The translations under genes were made by a program, and so were the position numbers. The notes beneath the pieces were generated by a model. That model saw nothing but the letters and a program-made list of their open reading frames with translations. It had not been told where the DNA came from and did no database searches. Source: Fen-1308 sp035319185 (GTDB lineage Bacteria; Nitrospirota; Thermodesulfovibrionia; Thermodesulfovibrionales; Dissulfurispiraceae). From it: a stretch of 13,913 bases of DNA. The stretch is taken from contig DATHDF010000046.1 of the NCBI GenBank assembly GCA_035319185.1, positions 1 to 13,913 of the forward strand, written 5' to 3'. This document shows, in pieces, positions 1 through 5,637 of this stretch; within the stretch, counting starts at the first letter, position 1, and each line of letters opens with the position of its first letter.

Positions 1-110
1 CCAGGGAGCTTGCGCTCGCGGACCCCAAGATCACCGAGCTTTTGCAGGGCAGGGAGCTTGTGAAGGTGGTAGTGGTAAAGGGCAAGCTGGTCAACATAGT
101 AGTCAAATGA
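1..110 (+). CDS. leuS: Leucyl-tRNA synthetase, C-terminal end (5' truncated)
   Basis: Reading frame 3 is open from the left edge to TGA at 108-110 and gives 35 residues ending in VVVVKGKLVNIVVK. This matches the usual C-terminus of bacterial leucyl-tRNA synthetase, in which a 'K-V-V-V-x-G-K-L-V-N-I-V' strand closes the small C-terminal domain that contacts the tRNA elbow. The enzyme charges tRNA-Leu with leucine in the cytoplasm. Only the tail is in the window, so catalytic motifs cannot be checked. lptE begins 19 bases downstream with no terminator between, so leuS, lptE and holA probably share a transcript. The call rests on the tail motif and on the common leuS-lptE-holA order. Confidence 0.85.
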   Translation, partial: RELALADPKITELLQGRELVKVVVVKGKLVNIVVK

Positions 111-129
111 CCACATTGAGGGGGCGCAT

Positions 130-699
130 ATGAAGGTTGCATTAATAATATCTCTCTTGATGTCGCTGCTGGTGTCCGGCTGCGGATACACGTTACAGGG
201 GAGGTCGGAGCTTCCTTTTGACACCGTATCGATAGGCGCTATACAGAACGCAACTGTAGAGCCGAAGCTTCAGGACCGGATGAGCCGGCTTCTTGCGGAA
301 TCTCTGATGGAATACGGTTTCGATGTAAGACAGGCAGCCGCTTACAGGATAGAAGTTACTATTGTGAAATTCGATCTGGTGCCGGTATCGGAAAAGTCTC
401 TCACGGCAATCGAGTATCAGATCACAGTCGTGGGAGATTTTAGAGTCGTAGACGTCAGGACCCAGCAGACTCAGCCGCTGCTTGGTGTGGCTTCACCGTT
501 CATAACGTATTTCAGGTCGTCTGGCTCACTTGTGAGCGTGCTGGCGCAAAAGGAGGCTGCAACCGAAAGCGCCCTGCGGGACCTCAGCCAGGAGCTTGTG
601 CGGCGTATAATCTATTTGAAACCGGGCGCGACTGCTGCAACCGGCACGAAGAAAGGCGAGCAGACAATTGAGCCTCAAACAGTTCCAACAGGAAAGTGA
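130..699 (+). CDS. lptE: LPS-assembly lipoprotein LptE
   Basis: 189 residues. The N-terminus is a lipoprotein signal: MK, a hydrophobic stretch over residues 3-15, then the lipobox L-V-S-G-C with the lipidated cysteine at residue 18. It is followed by GYTLQG, the typical start of mature LptE ('CGY.L.G'). LptE is the outer-membrane lipoprotein that plugs the LptD barrel and helps insert lipopolysaccharide into the outer leaflet. The body (residues about 30-165) contains the family pattern of a VSIGAIQN strand, a helix with RLLAESLMEYGFDV, and a long RDLSQELVRRII helix near the end. The last 25 residues are polar and low-complexity. A G-rich Shine-Dalgarno (GAGGGGG) precedes the ATG. Its 3' end overlaps holA by 32 bases. 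Confidence 0.85.
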   Translation: MKVALIISLLMSLLVSGCGYTLQGRSELPFDTVSIGAIQNATVEPKLQDRMSRLLAESLMEYGFDVRQAAAYRIEVTIVKFDLVPVSEKSLTAIEYQITVVGDFRVVDVRTQQTQPLLGVASPFITYFRSSGSLVSVLAQKEAATESALRDLSQELVRRIIYLKPGATAATGTKKGEQTIEPQTVPTGK

Positions 700-1561
700 G
701 AGGGGGTTCCCTTCACCAGTCTATCTGCTGCACTCGTCGGAGAGCTTTCTTCTTTACGAAGCACTCACTGTTCTGAATGATCTTTTCCTGGATCCCGCCT
801 CATTCAATTTTGAGACGATCGACATGGCGTCCTCTGATGAGAAACTCCCTGCCGAAAAGATCGTTGATATTCTGAATACACTTCCGTTTCTGGCGAACAG
901 AAAGACGGTTGTGCTCAGAAATATACAGAAGCTTTCCAAGAAGGAGGCGCAGAAGTTTGGCGCGTACATGAAGGCGCCGGCTCCATCGTCGCTGCTGATC
1001 CTGCTGTTTGAAGGCGCCTCTCCCGACATATTCGACCCGGCCATCGCGAAGGCCGTGAAGACTATAGCACTGAACGTGAGCGAACGGGAGATTCCGGTCT
1101 GGATCAGGGAACGGGCTGCTAAAAAAGGCATTTCGTTCACGTCGGCGGCAATTGAATATATTATCGGAGTAGCAGGTACGGACCTTGGCATGCTTCACTC
1201 TGAGATAGAAAAGTTTTCATCGAGCGAGACGTCGCGAACCATAGATGTGGAAGAGGTGAGGGGCGTAGTATATGCGGGTGCCGAGTATGGCGCCTTTGAC
1301 CTGGCAAATGCGCTCGTACGTAAAGATGCGCGCAGCGTGTTCAAAATCTACGAGAATATCAGCAAAACGATGGAGCCCCAAATGCTGCTGGGTGCGCTGA
1401 ACTGGCAGTATTCCAGCAGTTACGCAAAGGCCGGGATGCCGGGGGGGGACAGGCACAAGCAGGAGAGGATATTTGCCCGGCTCCATGAAGCGGATATGGC
1501 TGTGAAGACGTCTCACAGCCATGTTATGGAAAATCTACTGGTCGATCTGCTTAAGCTGTAG
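668..1561 (+). CDS. holA: DNA polymerase III delta subunit
   Basis: 297 residues with a TTG start at 668. That start is favoured because SLKQFQQESERGFPSPVYLLHSSESFLLYEAL reproduces the conserved delta N-terminus, with its 'P-V-Y-L-L-x-x-x-E-x-F-L' strand. Delta is the clamp-loader subunit that opens the beta sliding clamp. The N-terminal AAA-like region has no usable Walker A, as expected for delta. Residues about 215-297 form the collar domain, and HEADMAVKTSHSHVMENLLVDLL matches its conserved final helices. Homologues are usually about 330-345 residues. This one is shorter, and the loss appears to lie between LNWQYSS and RIFARLHEADMAVK, close to a run of eight G at 1441-1448; the frame is intact on both sides. 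The gene overlaps lptE by 32 bases, which suggests translational coupling. Confidence 0.88.
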   Translation: MSLKQFQQESERGFPSPVYLLHSSESFLLYEALTVLNDLFLDPASFNFETIDMASSDEKLPAEKIVDILNTLPFLANRKTVVLRNIQKLSKKEAQKFGAYMKAPAPSSLLILLFEGASPDIFDPAIAKAVKTIALNVSEREIPVWIRERAAKKGISFTSAAIEYIIGVAGTDLGMLHSEIEKFSSSETSRTIDVEEVRGVVYAGAEYGAFDLANALVRKDARSVFKIYENISKTMEPQMLLGALNWQYSSSYAKAGMPGGDRHKQERIFARLHEADMAVKTSHSHVMENLLVDLLKL

Positions 1562-1564
1562 CGG

Positions 1565-1855
1565 CTAAGCTTTGCTGCCTATTGCATTAGCCAGTTTAGC
1601 GATCTTGGATATCTTTCTTGCCGCTGTGTTCTTGTGGATGATCCCCTTTGAAGCCGCGCCGGCTATGGTCTTGACCGCAGTCTTCACCTGCCTGGCGACC
1701 TCTTCCTTCATGGTTGAGGGGACTATGGATTCAAGTTTCTTTTCGAGCGTCTTTATCTCCGCCTTCTTCGACTGATTCCGCAGACTCAGTTTCTCAGACT
1801 GCCTGACCCTTTTAAGGGCCGAAGGGTTCTTTTTTGGTGCCGCTTTTCCTGCCAA
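1565..1855 (-). CDS. rpsT: 30S ribosomal protein S20
   Basis: 96 residues read from a TTG start at 1855. The frame stays open upstream, but AGGAGG at 1865-1870 lies 9 bases before this TTG, and the resulting N-terminus (M-A-G-K-A-A-P-K-K-N-P-S-A-L-K-R) is what S20 looks like. S20 binds the 5' domain and helix 44 of 16S rRNA and is an early assembly protein of the small subunit. The protein is almost entirely helical and Lys/Arg-rich. The conserved C-terminal segment IHKNTAARKISKIAKLAN is present. The gene is divergent from the 1980-2921 gene and convergent with holA, with only 3 bases between the stops. In some bacteria S20 uses a non-ATG start that limits its own translation; the TTG here fits that pattern. 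Confidence 0.93.
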   Translation of the reverse strand: MAGKAAPKKNPSALKRVRQSEKLSLRNQSKKAEIKTLEKKLESIVPSTMKEEVARQVKTAVKTIAGAASKGIIHKNTAARKISKIAKLANAIGSKA

Positions 1856-1864
1856 TGGTGTGTT

Positions 1865-1870
1865 CCTCCT
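1865..1870 (-). promoter_or_regulatory. Shine-Dalgarno deciding the rpsT TTG start
   Basis: A perfect AGGAGG on the minus strand, 9 bases before the TTG at 1855. No comparable site precedes the upstream ATG at 1930 in the same frame. This places the rpsT start at TTG. Confidence 0.8.
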
Positions 1871-1900
1871 GTAATCTAAAACGGATTGTGCTAGAAGATA

Positions 1901-1930
1901 AAAATAGCATAAATGATGCCATAAAAGCAA
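1901..1930 (-). promoter_or_regulatory. Putative rpsT promoter
   Basis: On the minus strand, TTGCTT (1930-1925) and TATTTT (1906-1901) are separated by 18 bases. TGC sits directly before the -10 box, giving an extended -10. Transcription would start near 1894, leaving a leader of about 40 bases before the rpsT TTG. Both hexamers are imperfect. The site lies back to back with the promoter proposed for the divergent gene. Confidence 0.45.
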
Positions 1931-1936
1931 TATTTG

Positions 1937-1945
1937 TGCTAAAAT
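1937..1945 (+). promoter_or_regulatory. Putative extended -10 promoter for the 1980-2921 gene
   Basis: TG-C-TAAAAT is an extended -10 element with five of six matches to TATAAT. No convincing -35 is seen at 16-18 bases upstream. The start of transcription would fall near 1952, about 28 bases before the GTG start, with GGAGG at 1969-1973. Confidence 0.45.
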
Positions 1946-1979
1946 TTAAGGACTTTTTAACTGGATCCGGAGGTAGCGC

Positions 1980-2921
1980 GTGAAATACAGGCCGCTCGAT
2001 GTGACTAAAATAAAGACGTATTCCGTCAGGGACAGATTGAGCAAGGTGACGGTTGCTGCGGCGGCGGCGCCGCACGTCAGGGGAGGGAGCCTGGCTGATT
2101 TTGTGAAGTCCCTCCCGGGTTTTCTGGCGGCCGATGATCTTAAGGCAGTCGTCCGGGCGATTGTGTCTGCGCGCAAAGCCCAGAGGCCGGTAATCCTGGG
2201 CATGGGGGCGCATCCAATTAAAGTCGGTCTTTCATCAATCATCATCGACCTGATGCAAAAAGGCGTGATTACCGCCCTTGCATCCAATGGCGCCTCGATC
2301 ATACACGATTTTGAAATTGCGTTCATGGGACAGACTTCGGAGGATGTTGCCCGAGAATTATGCACCGGGACATTCGGCATGGGTAAAGAGACCGGACAAC
2401 TGGTCAATCGGGCGATAAAGGATGGCGTGGCGCAAGGGTTCGGAATAGGCGGTTCAATGGGGCGGTTCATCGATGCTTCTGATTTTCCAAACAGGGCAGG
2501 CAGCATCTTCAGGGAGGCCTTCAAACGGGAGATACCGGCTACGGTGCATGTCGCTGTTGGTTCCGACATTATCCATATGCACCCCGAAGCCGATGGCTCC
2601 GCTATCGGCGAAGGCAGCCTGCGTGATTTCAGACTACTATCGTCAGTTGTGGCCGATCTGGATGGTGGCGTATTCATAAACCTCGGCTCTGCGGTTATTC
2701 TGCCGGAGGTTTTTTTGAAGGCGCTGACAGTGGCGCGAAACCTCGGCAACAAGGTGGAAGAGTTCACCACGGCGAATATGGATTTCATACAGCATTACCG
2801 GCCTCGCGAGAATGTGCTCAGGAGACCAACGATGGCGAAAGGCAAGTGCTATGCCCTTACAGGCCACCATGAAATAATGTTTCCATTGCTTGCGGCAATG
2901 ATAATTGAGGAACTGCAATGA
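1980..2921 (+). CDS. Conserved protein, possibly deoxyhypusine-synthase-like fold
   Basis: 313 residues from a GTG start with GGAGG six bases upstream. I do not recognise a characterised enzyme. The sequence is soluble, with several glycine-rich turns typical of a Rossmann-like nucleotide-binding fold: GMGAHPIKVG (74-83), SNGASIIHDFE (102-112), GIGGSMGRFI (155-164), GSDIIHMHP (194-202), FINLGSAVILPE (232-243) and TGHHEIMFPLL (294-304). The segment 'IIIDLMQKGVITALASNGASIIHD' recalls the logic of deoxyhypusine synthase ('...GMIDVLVSTGANITHDL'). That NAD-dependent enzyme transfers an aminobutyl group from spermidine to a lysine. The resemblance is from memory, and its catalytic-lysine region is not evident here. 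The stop overlaps the start of a ferredoxin gene, suggesting a redox role or shared expression. Conserved histidines at 109, 199, 201, 296 and 297 could bind metal or substrate. Confidence 0.8.
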   Translation: MKYRPLDVTKIKTYSVRDRLSKVTVAAAAAPHVRGGSLADFVKSLPGFLAADDLKAVVRAIVSARKAQRPVILGMGAHPIKVGLSSIIIDLMQKGVITALASNGASIIHDFEIAFMGQTSEDVARELCTGTFGMGKETGQLVNRAIKDGVAQGFGIGGSMGRFIDASDFPNRAGSIFREAFKREIPATVHVAVGSDIIHMHPEADGSAIGEGSLRDFRLLSSVVADLDGGVFINLGSAVILPEVFLKALTVARNLGNKVEEFTTANMDFIQHYRPRENVLRRPTMAKGKCYALTGHHEIMFPLLAAMIIEELQ

Positions 2922-3109
2922 ATGTGACGGTTGATGAAGAGCTTTGTATCGGCTGCGGTCGATGCATGGAGATATGCCCGGCGGTTTTTTATGTCGATGA
3001 AGCTGTCGGCAAGTCTGAGGCTATAGACCCCGACGCCTGCGAGTTTGTCGGCTGCTGCGAAGCCGCCGAAGAGAATTGCCCTGTCGATGCAATTTCTATT
3101 GAAGAGTAG
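2918..3109 (+). CDS. Monocluster [4Fe-4S] ferredoxin
   Basis: 63 residues. The cluster motif is C10-x2-C13-x2-C16-x3-C20-P, with a distant C54-P-V-D-A-I. In this small-ferredoxin type (as in Desulfovibrio ferredoxins) C10, C13, C16 and C54 bind one [4Fe-4S] cluster, while C20 and a cysteine eight residues before the last ligand (here C46) can form a disulfide. C41 and C47 are additional cysteines. There is no second complete CxxCxxC motif, so this is a single-cluster protein. It would carry one low-potential electron in the cytoplasm. The ATG overlaps the preceding stop codon (ATGA), so it is translated together with the upstream protein and may be its electron partner. No terminator is visible after it. 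Confidence 0.9.
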   Translation: MNVTVDEELCIGCGRCMEICPAVFYVDEAVGKSEAIDPDACEFVGCCEAAEENCPVDAISIEE

Positions 3110-3176
3110 CTCACATAATCCCTTTGATTCCACCGAAGTTCCGAACCGGCAATATTCCGAAAATCATTGAAAACCG

Positions 3177-3185
3177 TGATATAAT
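3177..3185 (+). promoter_or_regulatory. Putative extended -10 promoter for the HD-GYP gene
   Basis: TG-A-TATAAT is a perfect -10 box with a TGN extension in the gap after the ferredoxin gene. The -35 region is weak. Transcription would begin near 3192 and leave a leader of about 74 bases before the GTG at 3266. Confidence 0.55.
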
Positions 3186-3254
3186 TTTATAGTACTTGTT
3201 GTCAGGCCGCGTTCGGATTGCAAATGACCACGGTCGATGCAGGTCGATTGTTAC

Positions 3255-3259
3255 GGAGG
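3255..3259 (+). promoter_or_regulatory. Shine-Dalgarno deciding the HD-GYP gene start
   Basis: GGAGG, followed by more G, six bases before the GTG at 3266. The alternative in-frame TTG at 3218 and ATG at 3224 have no such site, so GTG is preferred. Confidence 0.75.
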
Positions 3260-3265
3260 GGGCGT

Positions 3266-4513
3266 GTGAAGACTTACGTTGTAGAGGAAAAAGAAGAATA
3301 CATACCCATAACTCTGGACAAGCTTGCAGAAGGACATGCTGTGCCGTTCGAGGTCTTTGCAGACGACGGCGAACTGAAGAAATCTCTTTTCGACAGGGGT
3401 TTTCTCTATAACGTGTTTGCAAGGGAAATGATATACCGCCAGGGCTTGACCAGGTTCTATATAAAATCGGCCAACAATCTCAATTTTAACGACTATCTCA
3501 GGCATGCCGAAAGGCTCGGACGTATTGTCAAGGATGACAGCGTCATGTTTGCCGACTATTCCGAGTACAAGCGGAAACACGCGTATATCGACAAGATACT
3601 GCTATCTCCGCTGGTCCCCCTTGGTATGGAAATCGGCGGGATGAGATATCCCGTTTACGGCGGCATCCCGATCATTGGAAATCCACTTACTGTCGAGACG
3701 ATAGACGGCATCCTGAACCTGGGCGCAGATATAGTAATCAAGGGAGAAGACGCTCACAGATATGAACAGTATTTGCAAACTTTGTTTCAGGCGGAGAAGG
3801 ATACGGCCACCGAATTGCGCCAGATCCACATAAAGCAGGAACTGCTTCGATGCCTCTTTTCGAGATTTCTCCACAACCTCGGCAGTGAAGAGATATTCGG
3901 GGAGTTGATGCAGCAGACGTCCGAAATTGTTCAAATGGTCAGGCGCTTCTCGCAGCATCCGGTGCTGGGGCTCAAGGACCTGTTTGAGATACGCAATGTC
4001 GATTCATATGTAAGCGTGCATTCGGTGAATGTCTGCATATTCTCGATCTCGCTGGGTGTAAGGCTCGGTATGGATGAAAAGGCCCTGTTCAGGCTTGGCG
4101 CGGGGGCGCTGCTTCATGATGTCGGCAAGATGCTGATCTCATACGAAGTCGTCAACAAGATCGGCGACCTGTCCATAGACGAATTCAAGCACTATTGCAA
4201 CCATGTGATCGAAGGCGTCAATTGTATAGAAAGACTTCCGGGCGTCCCGAAAACAATCTGTGAAATTATACGACAGCATCATGAGCGACTCGACGGCAGC
4301 GGCTACATTAACAACCTCACGGGCAAGGACATCAACATCCTCAGCCAGATAGTTACCGTAGCCGATTCTTACGAAGAACTGATGACCGGCACGCCAAAGA
4401 GAAAGAGCAAACCCCAGGAGACAACGCTGCGGATATTGAGAGAGGATGCCGAAGTGAAGAACAAGCTGAACCGCACAGCATACCGTGCGCTGAATTCGAT
4501 ATTGAAGGAGTGA
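3266..4513 (+). CDS. HD-GYP domain protein (cyclic di-GMP phosphodiesterase family)
   Basis: 415 residues from GTG at 3266. The N-terminal 100 residues hold a module I cannot name, with 'ITLDKLAEGHAVPFEVF...FLYNVFAREMIYRQGLTRFYI', a pattern seen ahead of HD-GYP domains in related bacteria. A middle region follows, and the HD-GYP domain occupies roughly residues 250-415. Visible metal-site elements are an early VHS, H284-D285-x2-K288, a later H-x3-G (HVIEG), H338-H339-E340, D343-G344-x-G346 and VADSYEEL. The family hydrolyses cyclic di-GMP, and sometimes other cyclic dinucleotides, at a two- or three-iron site. Two deviations are visible: the GYP signature reads GYI (Tyr347-Ile348), and the usual 'aDxyDAL' reads ADSYEEL. 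Metal ligands look kept, so activity is plausible but altered specificity is possible. There is no receiver domain or membrane segment. Its stop directly abuts the stop of the CAP gene. Confidence 0.88.
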   Translation: MKTYVVEEKEEYIPITLDKLAEGHAVPFEVFADDGELKKSLFDRGFLYNVFAREMIYRQGLTRFYIKSANNLNFNDYLRHAERLGRIVKDDSVMFADYSEYKRKHAYIDKILLSPLVPLGMEIGGMRYPVYGGIPIIGNPLTVETIDGILNLGADIVIKGEDAHRYEQYLQTLFQAEKDTATELRQIHIKQELLRCLFSRFLHNLGSEEIFGELMQQTSEIVQMVRRFSQHPVLGLKDLFEIRNVDSYVSVHSVNVCIFSISLGVRLGMDEKALFRLGAGALLHDVGKMLISYEVVNKIGDLSIDEFKHYCNHVIEGVNCIERLPGVPKTICEIIRQHHERLDGSGYINNLTGKDINILSQIVTVADSYEELMTGTPKRKSKPQETTLRILREDAEVKNKLNRTAYRALNSILKE

Positions 4514-4951
4514 CTAATTGCAGGCGAAGAAGGTGACGTAGGCCCCGACGCGGGAGATGCCTGCCCGCCTGATGTCTTCGGCACGCATATTTCTGTCATG
4601 ACCGGATGAGTGTCTCCACGCATCGAAAAGTTCTCTGGCGGTCCTGTAATTCCAGCCGACGTTTTCAACGCAGCTGCTATGTCCGGACTTGTTGTACCTT
4701 TCATCGAAGCGGTCATGGCTGAGGGTGCCGCTGTGCTGCATGGCGCTGCAGTGGCCCTGCGCAAGCGTTGCAAGCCTGTTGTCGAAGGACAAAGGCCTTA
4801 AATGAATGCTCTGCCTGTAATGATTGATATAGCCGAGGAGCTGACTGATAAAATGCGAGGAGTCGTCGAGATACGCGATGGTGTCTTCGGCGGCGGAGAA
4901 ATTGGGCGCCAGGAGCAATATGGCCAACAACATCAGAATAACCGTTTTCAT
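4514..4951 (-). CDS. Secreted CAP-domain (SCP/PR-1-like) protein
   Basis: 145 residues from ATG at 4951, chosen because MKTVILMLLAILLLAPNFSAA is a good signal peptide with likely cleavage after residue 21. An upstream in-frame ATG at 5014 would bury it behind 21 residues. The mature part matches the bacterial CAP domain: INHYR (42-46), LRPLSFDNRLATLAQGHC (51-68), LSH79, V-E96-N-V-G, W112-R-H-S-S-G-H118 and a final VTFFAC. H79, E96 and H118 correspond to the conserved pocket residues of the family. C68, C94 and C144 could form disulfides, consistent with export. Bacterial members are secreted or envelope proteins whose substrates are mostly unknown. The ribosome-binding site is weak. A 14-base palindrome lies just upstream. 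Confidence 0.82.
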   Translation of the reverse strand: MKTVILMLLAILLLAPNFSAAEDTIAYLDDSSHFISQLLGYINHYRQSIHLRPLSFDNRLATLAQGHCSAMQHSGTLSHDRFDERYNKSGHSSCVENVGWNYRTARELFDAWRHSSGHDRNMRAEDIRRAGISRVGAYVTFFACN

Positions 4952-4984
4952 ATATTCATTATGCCACAGGGCGGGACCAAAGTT

Positions 4985-5000
4985 GGTGACATTTGTCACA
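4985..5000. promoter_or_regulatory. CRP/FNR-family-like operator palindrome
   Basis: GGTGA-CATTTG-TCACA. It contains the perfect inverted repeat GTGACA-TT-TGTCAC and matches nine of ten positions of TGTGA-N6-TCACA, the half-sites recognised by CRP. FNR-type sites have a related TTGAT-N4-ATCAA form and fit less well. It sits 34-49 bases before the CAP gene start and 36-51 bases beyond the 3' end of the tRNA. A short transcript hairpin (GTGAC-AAAT-GTCAC) is the alternative reading, but it lacks a T-run. Confidence 0.4.
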
Positions 5001-5035
5001 GCGCCGAGAGGCAATCATGGGGACTAGAAAGAAAG

Positions 5036-5122
5036 TGGTGCCGGTGGAGAGGGTCGAACTCTCACGGGGTTGCCCCCACCGGATTTTGAGTCCGGCGCGT
5101 CTGCCGATTCCACCACACCGGC
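5036..5122 (-). tRNA. tRNA-Leu(CAA)
   Basis: The minus strand folds into a class II tRNA. The acceptor stem is GCCGGTG with CACCGGC, followed by discriminator A and an encoded CCA at 5036-5038. The D arm lies around GTGGAATCGGCAGAC. The anticodon stem is CCGGA/TCCGG with loop CTCAAAA, so the anticodon CAA (5088-5086) reads UUG. The long variable arm has a GGGG-CAA-CCCC stem, as leucine tRNAs require. The T arm is GAGAG-TTCGACC-CTCTC. Total length is 87 with CCA. All four stems and the variable arm pair perfectly as far as read by eye. An extended -10 lies 13 bases before the 5' end. Confidence 0.97.
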
Positions 5123-5133
5123 GAATCGAGGTT

Positions 5134-5262
5134 CTAGTATATCACACCGTTGAAAATATTATACAAACGTAGGCGGGGATGTTTTGTTTCATAGTAACGA
5201 AGAATGTCGGCCAGATCCGCGACAGCTGATTCCGAAATGGTGACCTGAAATTTGCGAGGCAT
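5134..5262 (-). pseudogene. Truncated RelE/ParE-type toxin remnant
   Basis: 42 codons from ATG at 5262 to TAG at 5136-5134, 13 bases after the antitoxin stop. The translation begins MPRKFQVTISESAVADLADILRYYETKHPR, which resembles the N-terminus of ParE/RelE toxins ('...V.l...A..DL..I..Y....'). Members are normally about 90-105 residues, so the second half with the catalytic or gyrase-binding strand is gone. The remaining codons (RLRLYNIFNGVIY) look like tRNA upstream sequence read by chance: the -10 box TATACT of the tRNA overlaps the last Tyr codon and the stop. The toxin is therefore almost certainly inactive. The truncation point appears to lie between about 5170 and 5150. A small functional protein cannot be ruled out but is unlikely. 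Confidence 0.65.
5136..5144 (-). promoter_or_regulatory. Extended -10 promoter of tRNA-Leu
   Basis: On the minus strand, TG-A-TATACT, followed 13 bases later by the tRNA 5' end. Transcription would start near 5129, giving a leader of about seven bases. No good -35 is visible. The element lies inside the toxin remnant, and its last T is the first base of the remnant's TAG stop. Confidence 0.6.
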
Positions 5263-5275
5263 TTTCAGGGTTGCC

Positions 5276-5545
5276 CTATTTCAGACCCAGGCGTTTTTTC
5301 GCTTCCTTAAGTGAAACTTCCCTTCCTTCCTCGATATCGACCAGGCCTTTCACAATAGCCTGCAGAAAAGCGCGCTCTTCTTCATTATGTTCGTAATCAT
5401 CGACCGACTGTACTACCGCTATGCCCCTGCCTCTGCTTGTCAGTAATAAAGGACGTCTGTTAATGGATGCCCGCTTGATGATCTTCCCCGGATTTATTTT
5501 AAGATCGCCGATTGCAACGATATCTTCAGAAAACTTGGTGCTCAT
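5276..5545 (-). CDS. Phd/YefM-family antitoxin
   Basis: 89 residues with AGGAGG seven bases before the ATG. Residues 1-52 have the Phd/YefM DNA-binding pattern: VAIGDLKINPGKIIKRA, then RRPLLLTSRGRGIAVVQSVDDYE, where the 'T..G.g.aVv.s..dYe' strand and turn are diagnostic. The C-terminal part (residues 55-89, ERAFLQAIVKGLVDIEEGREVSLKEAKKRLGLK) is the helical toxin-wrapping tail. Such proteins neutralise a partner ParE/RelE toxin and repress their own operon. Here the partner, 13 bases downstream, is truncated to 42 codons, so this antitoxin appears orphaned. Its own promoter is intact, so it may persist as a DNA-binding repressor or as protection against a related toxin elsewhere. Confidence 0.88.
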   Translation of the reverse strand: MSTKFSEDIVAIGDLKINPGKIIKRASINRRPLLLTSRGRGIAVVQSVDDYEHNEEERAFLQAIVKGLVDIEEGREVSLKEAKKRLGLK

Positions 5546-5580
5546 AACTGGACCTCCTGAAAGCTCTTTTAACCGGTCTT

Positions 5581-5610
5581 ATTATAGCACTTGTTAAACT
5601 GCCCTGTCCG
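5581..5610 (-). promoter_or_regulatory. Promoter of the antitoxin gene
   Basis: On the minus strand, a perfect TATAAT (5586-5581) is preceded by TGC. CGGACA lies 18 bases upstream (5610-5605), with four of six -35 matches. The start of transcription would be near 5574, about 28 bases before the ATG. The site lies in the 92-base gap after the 5638-6165 gene. Confidence 0.6.
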
Positions 5611-5637
5611 GTCGGATCAGGAAGAACGGAGGATGAA

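Noticed and set aside
1549..1570. GCTTA...TAAGC hairpin as a terminator between holA and rpsT
   Set aside because: The stem is about seven pairs with a bulge and no T-run follows on either strand.
1946..2788. 280-codon open frame on the minus strand opposite the 1980-2921 gene
   Set aside because: Its translation is Ser/Pro/Arg-rich without family signatures, it lacks a ribosome-binding site, and the plus-strand protein has coherent motifs. It is a shadow of GC-rich third positions.
4369..4773. 134-codon minus-strand frame spanning the HD-GYP/CAP junction
   Set aside because: It overlaps both supported genes, and its low-complexity Ser/Thr/Ala composition suggests a shadow frame.
5036..5122. 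tRNA-Leu as an integration (att) site
   Set aside because: Elements usually insert at the tRNA 3' end, but the disrupted toxin lies on the 5' side. No integrase gene and no direct repeat of the tRNA 3' end is seen in the window.
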